This document shows positions 36,804-45,861 of a DNA stretch of 64,000 nt, piece after piece. The position numbers and the translations under genes are program-made. Within the stretch, counting starts at the first letter, position 1. Each line of letters begins with the position of its first letter. The notes under the pieces were generated by a model that searched no databases, was not told the origin of the DNA, and saw nothing but the letters and a program-made list of their open reading frames with translations. Source of the stretch: Xanthobacter sp. YC-JY1 (GTDB lineage: Bacteria > Pseudomonadota > Alphaproteobacteria > Rhizobiales > Xanthobacteraceae); contig NZ_CP032674.1 in NCBI RefSeq assembly GCF_021730305.1, positions 3,891,001-3,955,000 of the forward strand. Reading direction: 5' to 3'.

Positions 36804-37960
36804 CCGGCCAGACTACTGGTGCCTCGTCCCACCCTCTCGCCGACCTTGCGGCCGACGCCCGCGCCTGGATGTTCGGCGCCGCGGCGCCCCTGTGGTCTCG
36901 CGTCGGACGCGATCCCAGGGGCCTGTTTGCCGAGCGGCTCGATGTGGCGGGCCAGCCCGACGACGCGCCGCGCCGCCTGTTCGTGCAGGCGCGCCATACC
37001 TATTCGTTCTGCGAGTTCGGCCGTCTCGGCTGGGACGGCCCGTGGCAGAGGCTCGCGGGCGAGACGGTGGATTATCTCCTCGCCCACGGCCGGCGGCCGG
37101 ACGGTCTCTTCATCCATCGCTTCACGACCGACGGCGAGGTTCTGGATGCCCGCGCCGATCTCTACGACCAGGCCTTCATGCTGTTCTGCCTCGGCCATGC
37201 GGGCAAGGCGCTGGGGCGGACCGACCTCTATGGCGTCGCCGACAGCCTCGCCGATGCGCTGGAGGCGGGTTGGCGGCATCCGGCCGGCGGCTTCGTCGAG
37301 CATGACATTCCACGTCCGCACCGCCACCAGAACCCCCACATGCATTTCTTCGAGGCCTTCTCTGCGCTCTATGCCGTGACCGGCGCGCCGCGCTGGAAGG
37401 CGCTGGCGGAAGAGATGGCGACGCTCTGCCGCGACCGCTTCATCGATCCGGCCACGGGCGCGCTGCTCGAATACTTCACCGACGACCTGAAGCCCGCGCC
37501 CGGCGTGGACGGCACCATCGTGGAGCCCGGCCATTGCTTCGAATGGGCATGGCTGTTCGAGGGCTTGTCCGCCTGGGGCTGGCCGGGCGCCGCCGTGTCC
37601 GACCGCCTCACCGCCTTCGGCCGGCGGACCGGCATCGATGCGGTGAACGGCGTCGCCATCAATGAGGTGCTGACCAACGGCACCATCCACAAGCCGACCG
37701 CGCGCCTCTGGCCGCAGACCGAGCGGCTGAAGATCGCCCTCGCCCGCCTGCGCCGCACCGGCAGCTCAGAGGAGGCCGAGGAGGCGCGCAACGCCTATCG
37801 CGGTCTCAAGCTCTATCTCGACATGCCGGTGCCCGGCACCTGGCAGGACGTGCTGAATCCGGATGGCAGCTTCGTGCCCATGCCGGCGCCCGGCTCCTCG
37901 CTCTACCACATCACCTGCGCCATGGCGGAGCTGGTCGACACGGTGGAGGGGCGGCGCTGA
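36800..37960 (+). CDS. AGE family epimerase/isomerase
   Basis: A 386-residue (alpha/alpha)6-barrel protein of the N-acylglucosamine 2-epimerase/mannose isomerase family. It contains YDQAFMLFCLGHAGKA, RHQNPHMHFFEAFSALYA and PGHCFEWAW, which carry the conserved catalytic histidines. The start overlaps the fusion gene stop by 4 bases (ATGA), so translation is coupled. No gmhA is present in the window, and a sugar-phosphate isomerase role in the same pathway is possible. A phosphomannose isomerase-like or epimerase role is equally possible. Confidence 0.83.
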   Translation: MTGQTTGASSHPLADLAADARAWMFGAAAPLWSRVGRDPRGLFAERLDVAGQPDDAPRRLFVQARHTYSFCEFGRLGWDGPWQRLAGETVDYLLAHGRRPDGLFIHRFTTDGEVLDARADLYDQAFMLFCLGHAGKALGRTDLYGVADSLADALEAGWRHPAGGFVEHDIPRPHRHQNPHMHFFEAFSALYAVTGAPRWKALAEEMATLCRDRFIDPATGALLEYFTDDLKPAPGVDGTIVEPGHCFEWAWLFEGLSAWGWPGAAVSDRLTAFGRRTGIDAVNGVAINEVLTNGTIHKPTARLWPQTERLKIALARLRRTGSSEEAEEARNAYRGLKLYLDMPVPGTWQDVLNPDGSFVPMPAPGSSLYHITCAMAELVDTVEGRR

Positions 37961-37964
37961 GGCG

Positions 37965-39041
37965 TCACGGCATCGGCGCCGCGCAATCGGCAAGGTTCAG
38001 CGAGGCGCAGATGGCGAGGGCGAAGCTCGCATAGCCCGGATTGTCCGGCCCCGGCGGGCCGGGCGGCGTCAGGCCGATCGCATAGAGCATGGCGCCCGCC
38101 TTCGGGTCATCGCCCAAGCCCGCCAGCAGCCGCGCGATGCCCTCCAAGGAGGTGCGCGGCCCGCCATTCTCCGGCGGCAGCACCTGGAAACCCAGCGCCA
38201 GAGGCCCCTTCCAGAGGGCACGATAGGCCCGGAAGGCCTGGTCGGGCCGGAAGGTCGGGCCGGCGTCATAGGCCATCACAGAAACGAGATCGATGCCCGC
38301 CGCCTCGGGCGATCGCAACAGCGCCAGCATCATGCCCACAAAGGGACCATTGCGCGGTTCAGCCGCGAAGTAAGGTCCATCGCCATAGGCGCCGACGCTC
38401 CAGCCGGCGACCGTCACCGCGTAAGGCCGCGGCAACACGCTGCGGAGATCCCTCAGCACCGCGATGGACCGCGCATCATCGGCGCAGGCGACGGTGCCCC
38501 GGGGGGTGTGGATGCAGCCGGCGTCGGGGGTCTCATAGTCGAGATCCACCCCGTCCGCGCCGATGTCCTTCACCAGCAGCGCGAGGGCGGCCATGTTGCG
38601 ATTGTCCCAGCCGAAATGGTTCCAGCCGCCGACCGAGACGAGCACCTTGGTCGCCGGGTTGCGTTGGCGCAGCAGCACGATCGCCTGCTTCAGCACCGCG
38701 CCCGAGAAAGGAAAGAGAAGTCCCGTACCGGACAGGTCGAGATCGCCCTTATAGACAAGATCGGGTTTCGCGAAGCCAAGGGCCACGTGGGTGATGTAGC
38801 CAGGCAGGCGGGCCAAGCGGGTCTGCGCCGGCACCGTGGTCGCAACCTCGGTCCAGGACGTGAGATAGGCGAGGAACGGCCCCTCGCGGGGCGCTCCCCT
38901 TGCCGACTGTGCCGCCGACGGCGACGGCAGGGCGAGGACGAGGACGAGGACGAGGAGCGCTCCGAGCGCCGCCCTCAGAACACCGACGGACCGGCCATGC
39001 CCTTGGTGACGGTGAGCAGCATGATTCTGATGTCGAACCAT
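37965..39041 (-). CDS. Secreted GH18 family glycoside hydrolase (chitinase-like)
   Basis: The 358-residue protein has a hydrophobic signal segment (about 21-44, ending SAAQ). The GH18 barrel follows, with strand VLVSVGGW (133-140) and catalytic motif DGVDLDYE (163-170, acid E170). It would hydrolyse beta-1,4-GlcNAc-type polymers or act in polysaccharide release. The only in-frame ATG lies inside the end of the upstream transferase gene, so the two overlap by 67 bases. A start at a CTG at 38975 (positions 38975-38973) is also conceivable. Confidence 0.8.
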   Translation of the reverse strand: MVRHQNHAAHRHQGHGRSVGVLRAALGALLVLVLVLALPSPSAAQSARGAPREGPFLAYLTSWTEVATTVPAQTRLARLPGYITHVALGFAKPDLVYKGDLDLSGTGLLFPFSGAVLKQAIVLLRQRNPATKVLVSVGGWNHFGWDNRNMAALALLVKDIGADGVDLDYETPDAGCIHTPRGTVACADDARSIAVLRDLRSVLPRPYAVTVAGWSVGAYGDGPYFAAEPRNGPFVGMMLALLRSPEAAGIDLVSVMAYDAGPTFRPDQAFRAYRALWKGPLALGFQVLPPENGGPRTSLEGIARLLAGLGDDPKAGAMLYAIGLTPPGPPGPDNPGYASFALAICASLNLADCAAPMP

Positions 39042-40390
39042 ATGGACCAGTGCTCGATGTAGAAGAGGTCGAGCTCGACGCCGCGCTCGGCCTTCTCCAG
39101 GGTGTTGATGCCCCCGCGCATGCCGTTGATCTGCGCCCAGCCGGTGATGCCCGGCTTCATGCGGTAGCGCGCCACATACTGGCTGATGGCCTCGTAACGG
39201 ACGTTGGTCGCCACCTTCATGTTCGGCACATGGGGGCGGGGGCCGACGACGCTCATCTCGCCGCGCAGCACGTTGATGAGCTGCGGCAGTTCGTCGATGG
39301 AGGTGGAGCGCAGGAAGTTGCCGACCTTGGTGATGCGCGGGTCGTTCTTGCTGGTGCCCTTGGAGCCGTCGTCGGTGGGATCGACCCGCATGGTGCGCAG
39401 CTTGTAGCACTGGAACACGCGGTTGTTCAGGCCGACGCGGGGCTGGCGGAACAGGATTGGCCCCGGGGAATCCAGCTTGATGGCGATGGCCGCGCCAATG
39501 AGGATCGGCGCCGTGAGCAGGAGGCCGATGGTGGCCACCACATAATCCTCCACCCCCTTTAGGAGACCGAGCGAGCCCTTCAGCGGCTGCTGCTGCACCT
39601 GAAGGGCCGGCTCGCCGGCGATGCGGGTGAGGTTGGCGTAGTTGAGCGTGAAGCGGTCCGGATCCAGCTCGACGATGACGTCGGCGGCGATCTGGTACAT
39701 CTGGTTGGCGATAGCGCTGATGGCGGCCGGGTCGTTCCAGCTCTTGGCGACAACCACGATGTCCACGGGGTTGTGCTTTACATATTCCAGAAGGTCCTTC
39801 ATTCCGCCGAGCACTGGCAGTCCGTCGGGACCGGGCGGCGGAAGGTGCGCACCCTCCACATGGCTGTCGTCGAACAGAGCGACGAAGCTCAGGAGGCCGG
39901 TATCGCCCTCCTCTTCCTTGTAGCGCCGCACGAGGTCACGGGCGCGACCGAGATCGCCGATGGCCACCACATTGCGGCGCAAAACCTCGTGGGTCTGCAC
40001 CAGCGACATGCCGATGCGCACAATCACGAGGCGGCCGAAGATGAGCATGAGGGTGGTGACGACACCCCAGCCGAGGAGCGCCCAGAGGTTGGTCTGGCCG
40101 ATGGGGATCAGGGCGTAATAGCAGATCGCGATCACCGCGCCCGCGGGCACCACGCCGACGCCGATATGGCCGATCTGCCGCAGCGGGCGCACATAGTGCT
40201 CGACCCGGTAGCCGCGGCCGATTTGCAGCACCTGAACATAGGTGAAGATGCCGAACGCCCAGAGGATGGCGAGCTGGCTCCAGGACAGGAAATCCCAGCG
40301 CAGATGCGCAATGATCGCCCCGAGCGCCGCCATGACGACGTCGCACGACAGGACGAGCCGATTGACCAGTCCATGGGTCCACCGTGTCAT
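38975..40390 (-). CDS. Undecaprenyl-phosphate hexose-1-phosphate transferase (WcaJ/HfsE-type)
   Basis: A 471-residue polyprenyl glycosylphosphotransferase starting repeat-unit assembly. It has four to five N-terminal membrane spans, a central CoA-binding-like domain (about 140-270) and a C-terminal bacterial sugar transferase domain with [35 protein letters not shown] and [13 protein letters not shown]. The UDP-glucose:undecaprenyl-phosphate type is likely by length. GGGGGACG precedes the ATG. Holdfast (HfsE) and unipolar polysaccharide (UppE) loci use this enzyme type. Confidence 0.9.
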   Translation of the reverse strand: MTRWTHGLVNRLVLSCDVVMAALGAIIAHLRWDFLSWSQLAILWAFGIFTYVQVLQIGRGYRVEHYVRPLRQIGHIGVGVVPAGAVIAICYYALIPIGQTNLWALLGWGVVTTLMLIFGRLVIVRIGMSLVQTHEVLRRNVVAIGDLGRARDLVRRYKEEEGDTGLLSFVALFDDSHVEGAHLPPPGPDGLPVLGGMKDLLEYVKHNPVDIVVVAKSWNDPAAISAIANQMYQIAADVIVELDPDRFTLNYANLTRIAGEPALQVQQQPLKGSLGLLKGVEDYVVATIGLLLTAPILIGAAIAIKLDSPGPILFRQPRVGLNNRVFQCYKLRTMRVDPTDDGSKGTSKNDPRITKVGNFLRSTSIDELPQLINVLRGEMSVVGPRPHVPNMKVATNVRYEAISQYVARYRMKPGITGWAQINGMRGGINTLEKAERGVELDLFYIEHWSIWFDIRIMLLTVTKGMAGPSVF

Positions 40391-40540
40391 CGTCCCCCGA
40401 TCCCCGCAGCAGCCGTCGAATCCCAAGTTCCACGGTATGTGCTTCTGGTTAAGAAGTGGTGGGCAGTCAAGGATATGGAGCAAATTGTGGCGGCATGGAG
40501 CGATCGAGCACCTCGCGATCACGTCGCCGTCCGAAACGCC

Positions 40541-40581
40541 CCAAAAAGAGAAAGCCGCCGGACCCTGCGATCCGGCGGCTT
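40541..40581 (-). terminator. Rho-independent terminator of the pnt operon
   Basis: Read on the minus strand, the stem GCCGCCGGA/TCCGGCGGC with an 8-base loop (extended by AA/TT) is followed by TTCTCTTTTT, 27 bases after the pntB stop. Confidence 0.88.
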
Positions 40582-40607
40582 CGATCTCGTTCAGAATGAA
40601 GGTGTCT

Positions 40608-42014
40608 TCAGTGGCCGAAGGCCTTCACCACGTCCTCGGTGACCTTCTTGGCGTCGCCGAAGAGCATCATGGTGTTGTCCTTGAAGAACAACTCGTTCTC
40701 GACGCCGGCATAGCCTGCCGACATGCCGCGCTTGATGAAGAGAACGGTCTTGGCCTTCTCCACGTCGAGGATGGGCATGCCGTAGATGGGCGACTGCGGG
40801 TCGGTCTTGGCCGCCGGGTTCGTCACGTCGTTGGCGCCGATCACGAAGGCCACGTCCGCCTGGGCGAACTCAGAGTTGATGTCCTCCAGCTCGAACACCT
40901 CGTCGTAGGGCACCTGGGCCTCGGCGAGCAGCACGTTCATGTGGCCCGGCATGCGGCCCGCCACCGGGTGGATGGCGTACTTGACCTCGACGCCCTCCTC
41001 CTTGAGCAGATCCGCCATCTCGCGGAGCGCGTGCTGGGCCTGGGCCACCGCCATGCCGTAGCCGGGCACGATGATGACCTTCTCGGCGTTCTTCATGATG
41101 TAGGCCGCGTCGTCGGCCGAACCCTGCTTCACCGGGCGGGCTTCCGCATGGCCGGCAGCACCGGCCGCCGCGGCGTCACCGCCGAAGCCGCCGAGGATGA
41201 CCGAGATGAAGGACCGGTTCATGCCCTTGCACATGATGTAGGACAGGATGGCGCCCGAGGAGCCCACCAGCGCACCCGTGATGATGAGCGCGGTGTTGCC
41301 CAGGGTGAAGCCGATGCCGGCCGCCGCCCAGCCCGAGTAGGAGTTCAGCATCGACACCACGACGGGCATGTCCGCGCCGCCGATGGGGATGATGAGCAGG
41401 CCGCCGAGGATCAGCGACAGCAGCGTGATGATCCAGAACAGCGTGATCGAGCCGGTGAGCACGAACGCGACGATTAGGATCAGCAGCAGCAGGGCCAGGC
41501 CGCCATTGATGAGATGGCGCGCCGGCAGCATGATCGGCTTGCCGCTCATGTTGCCGTTGAGCTTGGCGAAGGCGATGATCGAGCCGGTGAAGGTGATCGC
41601 ACCGATAGCAACGCCTAGCGACATCTCCACGAGGCTCGCCCCGTGCAGGTGGCCGGGATCGCCGATGCCGAAGGCGCGCGGCGCATAGAGCGCGGCCGCG
41701 GCCACCAGCACGGCGGCGAGGCCGACGAGCGAGTGGAAGGCGGCGACCAGCTGCGGCATTGCCGTCATGGCGATGCGCTTGGCCACCACCGCACCGACGC
41801 CACCGCCGATGCCGATGCCGGCGAGCACCAGCACCCAGCCGATCCCGTCGGACGGCGGGGAGAGCGCGAGCGTGGTGAGGATGGCGATGCCCATGCCCAC
41901 CATGCCGAACAGGTTGCCCTGCCGCGAGGTGGTTGGATGGGAGAGGCCCCGGAGGGCCAGCACGAAGAGGATGCCTGCGACGAGGTAGAGCAGGGCGGCG
42001 AGGTTCGCGGTCAT
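40608..42014 (-). CDS. pntB: NAD(P) transhydrogenase subunit beta
   Basis: A 468-residue subunit with about nine membrane helices and the C-terminal NADP(H)-binding domain III (about 290-468). Domain III carries VIIVPGYGMAVAQAQ, the VKYAIHPVAGRMPGHMNVLLAEA block and FVIGANDVTNP. With PntAA and PntAB it couples proton flow to NADPH formation. Normal length. Last gene of the operon. Confidence 0.97.
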   Translation of the reverse strand: MTANLAALLYLVAGILFVLALRGLSHPTTSRQGNLFGMVGMGIAILTTLALSPPSDGIGWVLVLAGIGIGGGVGAVVAKRIAMTAMPQLVAAFHSLVGLAAVLVAAAALYAPRAFGIGDPGHLHGASLVEMSLGVAIGAITFTGSIIAFAKLNGNMSGKPIMLPARHLINGGLALLLLILIVAFVLTGSITLFWIITLLSLILGGLLIIPIGGADMPVVVSMLNSYSGWAAAGIGFTLGNTALIITGALVGSSGAILSYIMCKGMNRSFISVILGGFGGDAAAAGAAGHAEARPVKQGSADDAAYIMKNAEKVIIVPGYGMAVAQAQHALREMADLLKEEGVEVKYAIHPVAGRMPGHMNVLLAEAQVPYDEVFELEDINSEFAQADVAFVIGANDVTNPAAKTDPQSPIYGMPILDVEKAKTVLFIKRGMSAGYAGVENELFFKDNTMMLFGDAKKVTEDVVKAFGH

Positions 42015-42024
42015 GTGCCTCGCC

Positions 42025-42480
42025 TCACTTCTTCTTGGAGTACATGGCGAGCATTCGGCTGGTCACCATGAACCCGCCGAAGATGTTCACCGAGGCGAAG
42101 ATGAGCGCGACGAAACCGAAGATGCGCGCGCCCCAGGCGTGGCTGGAATCGCCCACCGTGGTCACGCCGACGGCGAGCAGCGCGCCCACCACGATCACCG
42201 ACGAGATGGCGTTGGTGACGCTCATCAGCGGGGTGTGCAGCGCCGGGGTCACCGACCACACCACGTAGTAGCCCACGAACACCGCGAGCACGAAGATAGA
42301 GAGGCGGAACACGAAGGGGTCGATCGCCCCGCCGGTCGCCGCGTGGGCGGCCGCGCCGAGGGCGGAGGCCGCCTGGTCGGCATAGAGCTGGGCGGCTTCC
42401 GCGGCCTGCCGCGCGATCTCGGCGGCGGTGCGGGCTTGAACTGCGGCGTCCGCCGCGGACTGGGCTGTGGCGGGATTCAT
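42025..42480 (-). CDS. pntAB: NAD(P) transhydrogenase subunit alpha part 2
   Basis: A 151-residue membrane domain split from PntA. The first about 50 residues are an Ala/Gln-rich helix. Then come three membrane spans in the family pattern with [23 protein letters not shown], and a lysine-rich end. Its ATG overlaps the pntAA stop by one base (TGATG). Confidence 0.95.
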   Translation of the reverse strand: MNPATAQSAADAAVQARTAAEIARQAAEAAQLYADQAASALGAAAHAATGGAIDPFVFRLSIFVLAVFVGYYVVWSVTPALHTPLMSVTNAISSVIVVGALLAVGVTTVGDSSHAWGARIFGFVALIFASVNIFGGFMVTSRMLAMYSKKK

Positions 42481-43643
42481 CAGGCCGCTCCCTCGCTGGT
42501 CGCTGCGGGATTCTTGGGTGCGAAGTTCGGATGCACGACGGCACCGTCACGGGTGAGGAGCGTGGCTTTCACCAGTTCGTCGTCCCACTTGACGGCCAGC
42601 GCCTTCGACGCCTTGTCCACCATCGTCTCGAAGAAGTTGAACAGGTTCTTGGCGTAGAGCGGCGAGGCCGAGGCGGCGATGCGGCCCGGCACGTTGAGGT
42701 GGCCGACGATCTTCACGCCATTCACCTCGACCACCTGCCCCGCCACCGCACCGGCGACGTTGCCGCCGCGCTCGACCGCGAGGTCGATCAGCACGGAGCC
42801 CGGCTTCATGGAGGCCACCATCTCCGCCGTCACGAGGCGCGGCGCGGGCCGGCCCGGGATGAGAGCGGTGGTGATGACGATGTCCTGCTTCTTGATGTGC
42901 TCGGCGACGAGCGCGGCCTGCTTGGCCTGGTACTCCGCCGACATGGGCTTGGCGTAGCCGGCCGCGGTCTCGGCCTGCTTGAACTCCTCGTCCTCCACCG
43001 CGACGAACTTGGCGCCCAGCGAGGCGACCTGTTCCTTGGCGGCGGGACGGACGTCGGTGGCGGTCACGATGGCGCCGAGGCGGCGGGCGGTCGCGATGGC
43101 CTGCAGGCCCGCGACGCCGGCGCCCATGACGAAGACGCGCGCGGCGGGAACGGTGCCAGCGGCGGTCATCATCTGCGGCAGGGCGCGGTTGAACTCGGCG
43201 GCCGCGTCGATCACCGCGCGATAGCCGGCGAGGTTCGCCTGCGAGGAGAGCACGTCCATCACCTGCGCACGGGTGATGCGGGGCATCAGCTCCATGGCGA
43301 AGGAGGAGATCCCGGCATTGGCCATGGCGGCGAGCGCCGCGTCACTGCCGTAGGGATCCATGATGGCGAGGACGAGCGCGCCGGGCTTGTACGACGAAAG
43401 TTCGGCTTCCGTCGGCCGGCGAACCTTCAGTACGACTTCGGCGCCGTTCAGCGCATCCCACGCCGACGGGGCGATGGTGGCGCCAGCCGCCACGAAGTCT
43501 GAATCGAGAATGCCGGACTTCACGCCCGCGCCGCTCTCCACGGCCACGGATGCGCCAAGTGCGACCAGACGCTTCACCGTATCCGGGGTCGCGCCAACCC
43601 TCGGCTCGCCGAGATCGATCTCGGCGGGAACAGCGATTTTCAT
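42480..43643 (-). CDS. pntAA: NAD(P) transhydrogenase subunit alpha part 1
   Basis: A 387-residue soluble NAD(H)-binding domain I with an alanine-dehydrogenase-like fold. It has [20 protein letters not shown] at the start, the [20 protein letters not shown] block, the Rossmann segment [22 protein letters not shown] and a [10 protein letters not shown] segment. The three-gene layout (pntAA-pntAB-pntB) is the alphaproteobacterial form. GGAGAC lies ahead of the ATG. Confidence 0.96.
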   Translation of the reverse strand: MKIAVPAEIDLGEPRVGATPDTVKRLVALGASVAVESGAGVKSGILDSDFVAAGATIAPSAWDALNGAEVVLKVRRPTEAELSSYKPGALVLAIMDPYGSDAALAAMANAGISSFAMELMPRITRAQVMDVLSSQANLAGYRAVIDAAAEFNRALPQMMTAAGTVPAARVFVMGAGVAGLQAIATARRLGAIVTATDVRPAAKEQVASLGAKFVAVEDEEFKQAETAAGYAKPMSAEYQAKQAALVAEHIKKQDIVITTALIPGRPAPRLVTAEMVASMKPGSVLIDLAVERGGNVAGAVAGQVVEVNGVKIVGHLNVPGRIAASASPLYAKNLFNFFETMVDKASKALAVKWDDELVKATLLTRDGAVVHPNFAPKNPAATSEGAA

Positions 43644-43679
43644 TTCTTGAAGTCTCCGGTGCTCCGGCCGCTCAGCCGT

Positions 43680-43832
43680 TCAGAGGAGGAAAATCCACAT
43701 CAGGACGAGGATGGCAGCAACGCCGATGGTGCCCCACTTGGCGAGGGCAGTGAACATGGCGTAGGTGCGCTCGTGCTCGGGATAATCGTTTCCGTCTGCC
43801 GTGGCGTATTCGATCGTGGCGTGTTCAGCCAT
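43680..43832 (-). CDS. aa3-type cytochrome c oxidase subunit IV
   Basis: A 50-residue single-span protein. An acidic N-terminal stretch with DYPEHERTYAMF is followed by one membrane helix of about 21 residues, ending IFLL. This matches the small bacterial aa3-type oxidase subunit IV family. AGGGGGATAAG precedes the ATG at 43832. It lies 36 bases upstream of pntAA on the same strand, so oxidase subunit and transhydrogenase are probably co-transcribed. Confidence 0.85.
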   Translation of the reverse strand: MAEHATIEYATADGNDYPEHERTYAMFTALAKWGTIGVAAILVLMWIFLL

Positions 43833-44001
43833 CTTATCCCCCTGCTCCTAAGCGTCTTCTGAGGCCTTTACCGGAGATGGGAATGTCTGGCAACTGCCTT
43901 CTGGTGTACAGTATGCCAGATTGAACGGCGTGAGCCGCCGACTATCCGCGGCGCCCCGGATGTTCTTGTTATGTTCCGTCTTCGGTGCTAGCTTTTTGAG
44001 C

Positions 44002-45399
44002 ATGAGCCCCGCATCCGATTCCCACGGCCCGCGCGCAGCCGCCCCGCCCGTTCCGGGGGGACCAATTGCCGCGCCGATCGCTCCCGCCCTGAAGGCCAGC
44101 TCCAGGACGGTATCGCCCAGATCCGCGCCCGCCAAGGCTGCTCCCGCCAAGGCGGCACAGCCCAAGGCAGTACAGCCAAAGGCGGCCCCCAAGGCTGCTT
44201 CCGGCGACGCCCGCATCGCCTCGCCGCCCGTGAAGACGCGGAGCGAGCGGATCATGGGCCGGCTCGCCGAGGAGCGCCGGGCGCCGCCCCCTGCCCTTCC
44301 GCCGGCGCTGGACGGCGAGGCCGGGACCGGCGTCGAGGCGGAGCGCCGGCGCGGCCGTGGCGCGGTCTCCAACGCCGCCGGGCGCTTCGAGCCTGCCGCC
44401 CGCGTGCTGTTCGACGACGGCTGGCAGACGCTGGAAGACCTGCCGCCCTTCCGCACCGAGGTGACGGAGGAGCGGGCGCGCACGATCATCACCCGCAACC
44501 AGTCACCCGACATCGCCTTCGACCGCTCCATCAACGCCTATCGGGGCTGCGAGCACGGCTGCATCTATTGCTTTGCCCGGCCCACCCACGCCTATCAGGG
44601 GCTCTCCGCCGGACTCGACTTCGAGACCAAGCTGTTCGTGAAGCCGGACGCGCCGGAGTTGCTGGCGCGTGAGCTGTCGCACCCCTCCTACAAGCCGCGC
44701 GTCATCGCCATGGGGACCAATACCGATCCCTACCAGCCCATCGAGCGGCGCTACGAGCTGACCCGGCGCATCCTCGAGGTGCTGGCGGACTTCGGCCACC
44801 CGGTGGGCATCGTCACCAAGTCGGCTTTGGTGGTGCGGGACATCGACATCCTCGGGCCGATGGCGGAAAAGGGCCTCGCCAAGGTCGCCATCTCAATGAC
44901 CACGCTGGACCCGCACCTGTCCCGCACCATGGAGCCGCGCGCCGCCAGCCCGCATGTGCGCCTCGGCACCATCCGCCGCCTCGCCGACGCCGGCATTCCC
45001 ACTGCGGTCCTCACCGCGCCGCTGATCCCGGCACTGAACGACATGGAGATCGAGCGCATCCTCGATGCTGCCAAGGCCGCCGGGGCATCCGAGGCAGGCT
45101 ATGTGATGCTGCGCCTGCCGCTGGAGATCGCCGACCTGTTCCGCGAATGGCTCGTGGCCAATTTCCCGGACAAGGCCCGCCATGTCCTCAACCTCATCCG
45201 CCAGATGCACGGGGGCAAGGATTACGACTCCACCTTCGGCCGCAGGGGGCGTGGGGAGGGGCCCTATGCCTGGACGGTGGGCCGCAGGTTCGAGATCGCC
45301 GCCCGGCGCCTCGGCCTCGCCGGCCGCGGGCTGAAGCTGACCACCGAGCATTTCCGTCACCCCAAGCAGGCGGGCGAGCAGCTCGACCTGTTCGCTTGA
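44002..45399 (+). CDS. PA0069-family radical SAM protein (spore photoproduct lyase-like)
   Basis: The 465-residue protein has a disordered Ala/Pro/Lys-rich N-terminus with short APAK/QPK repeats (about 40-66), then a radical SAM domain. The [4Fe-4S] motif is C183-x3-C187-x2-C190 in RGCEHGCIYC. Other blocks are AMGTNTDPYQPIER and the later RLPLEIADLF. The family resembles DNA-repair spore photoproduct lyases, but its reaction is unknown. The upstream region lacks a clear ribosome-binding site; an earlier ATG at 43960 is possible but adds a hydrophobic stretch odd for a cytosolic enzyme. Confidence 0.82.
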   Translation: MSPASDSHGPRAAAPPVPGGPIAAPIAPALKASSRTVSPRSAPAKAAPAKAAQPKAVQPKAAPKAASGDARIASPPVKTRSERIMGRLAEERRAPPPALPPALDGEAGTGVEAERRRGRGAVSNAAGRFEPAARVLFDDGWQTLEDLPPFRTEVTEERARTIITRNQSPDIAFDRSINAYRGCEHGCIYCFARPTHAYQGLSAGLDFETKLFVKPDAPELLARELSHPSYKPRVIAMGTNTDPYQPIERRYELTRRILEVLADFGHPVGIVTKSALVVRDIDILGPMAEKGLAKVAISMTTLDPHLSRTMEPRAASPHVRLGTIRRLADAGIPTAVLTAPLIPALNDMEIERILDAAKAAGASEAGYVMLRLPLEIADLFREWLVANFPDKARHVLNLIRQMHGGKDYDSTFGRRGRGEGPYAWTVGRRFEIAARRLGLAGRGLKLTTEHFRHPKQAGEQLDLFA

Positions 45400-45409
45400 G
45401 GAACCCCAC

Positions 45410-45859
45410 ATGACCGCACCCGACCTCAGGCTCCACCTCGTCACGCTCGGCGTGTCCGACCTGTCGGGCGCGGCCGCCTTCTACCGGGCGCTGGGTCTCG
45501 TCGAGAACAAGCCCGGAGAAGGCGAAGCCGGCAACGTCGCCTTCTTCCATGCGGGCAATGTGGTGGTGAGCCTTTTTCCGCGGGCGCGCCTCGCCGAGGA
45601 TGCGACGCTGGCCGATACCCCGCCGCAGCCCTTCGCCGGCATCACGCTCGCCTGCAATGTGGGATCGCCGGAAGAGACCGCAGCCCTGATCGCGCGGGCG
45701 GAAGCGGCGGGCGGGCGCGTGGTGAAGCCGGCGCAGAAGGCGTTCTGGGGCGGAACGAGCGGCTATTTCGCCGACCCCGACGGGCATCTGTGGGAGGTCG
45801 CCCACAATCCCTTCTTCCCGTTCGATGCAGAGGGCCGGCTGGTGCTGCCGGGCGCGTGA
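45410..45859 (+). CDS. VOC (glyoxalase/bleomycin resistance) family protein
   Basis: The 149-residue protein has two beta-alpha-beta-beta-beta modules: LVTLGVSDLSGAAAFYRALGL at the start and GYFADPDGHLWEVAHNP near the end, where the glutamate is a typical metal ligand. Substrate unknown. It starts 10 bases after the radical SAM gene with GAGGAAC upstream, so the two are likely co-transcribed. Confidence 0.87.
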   Translation: MTAPDLRLHLVTLGVSDLSGAAAFYRALGLVENKPGEGEAGNVAFFHAGNVVVSLFPRARLAEDATLADTPPQPFAGITLACNVGSPEETAALIARAEAAGGRVVKPAQKAFWGGTSGYFADPDGHLWEVAHNPFFPFDAEGRLVLPGA

Positions 45860-45861
45860 GA

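Noticed and set aside
42531-43502. 323-codon plus-strand frame opposite pntAA
   Set aside because: It is a histidine/glycine/arginine-rich shadow of a certain gene.
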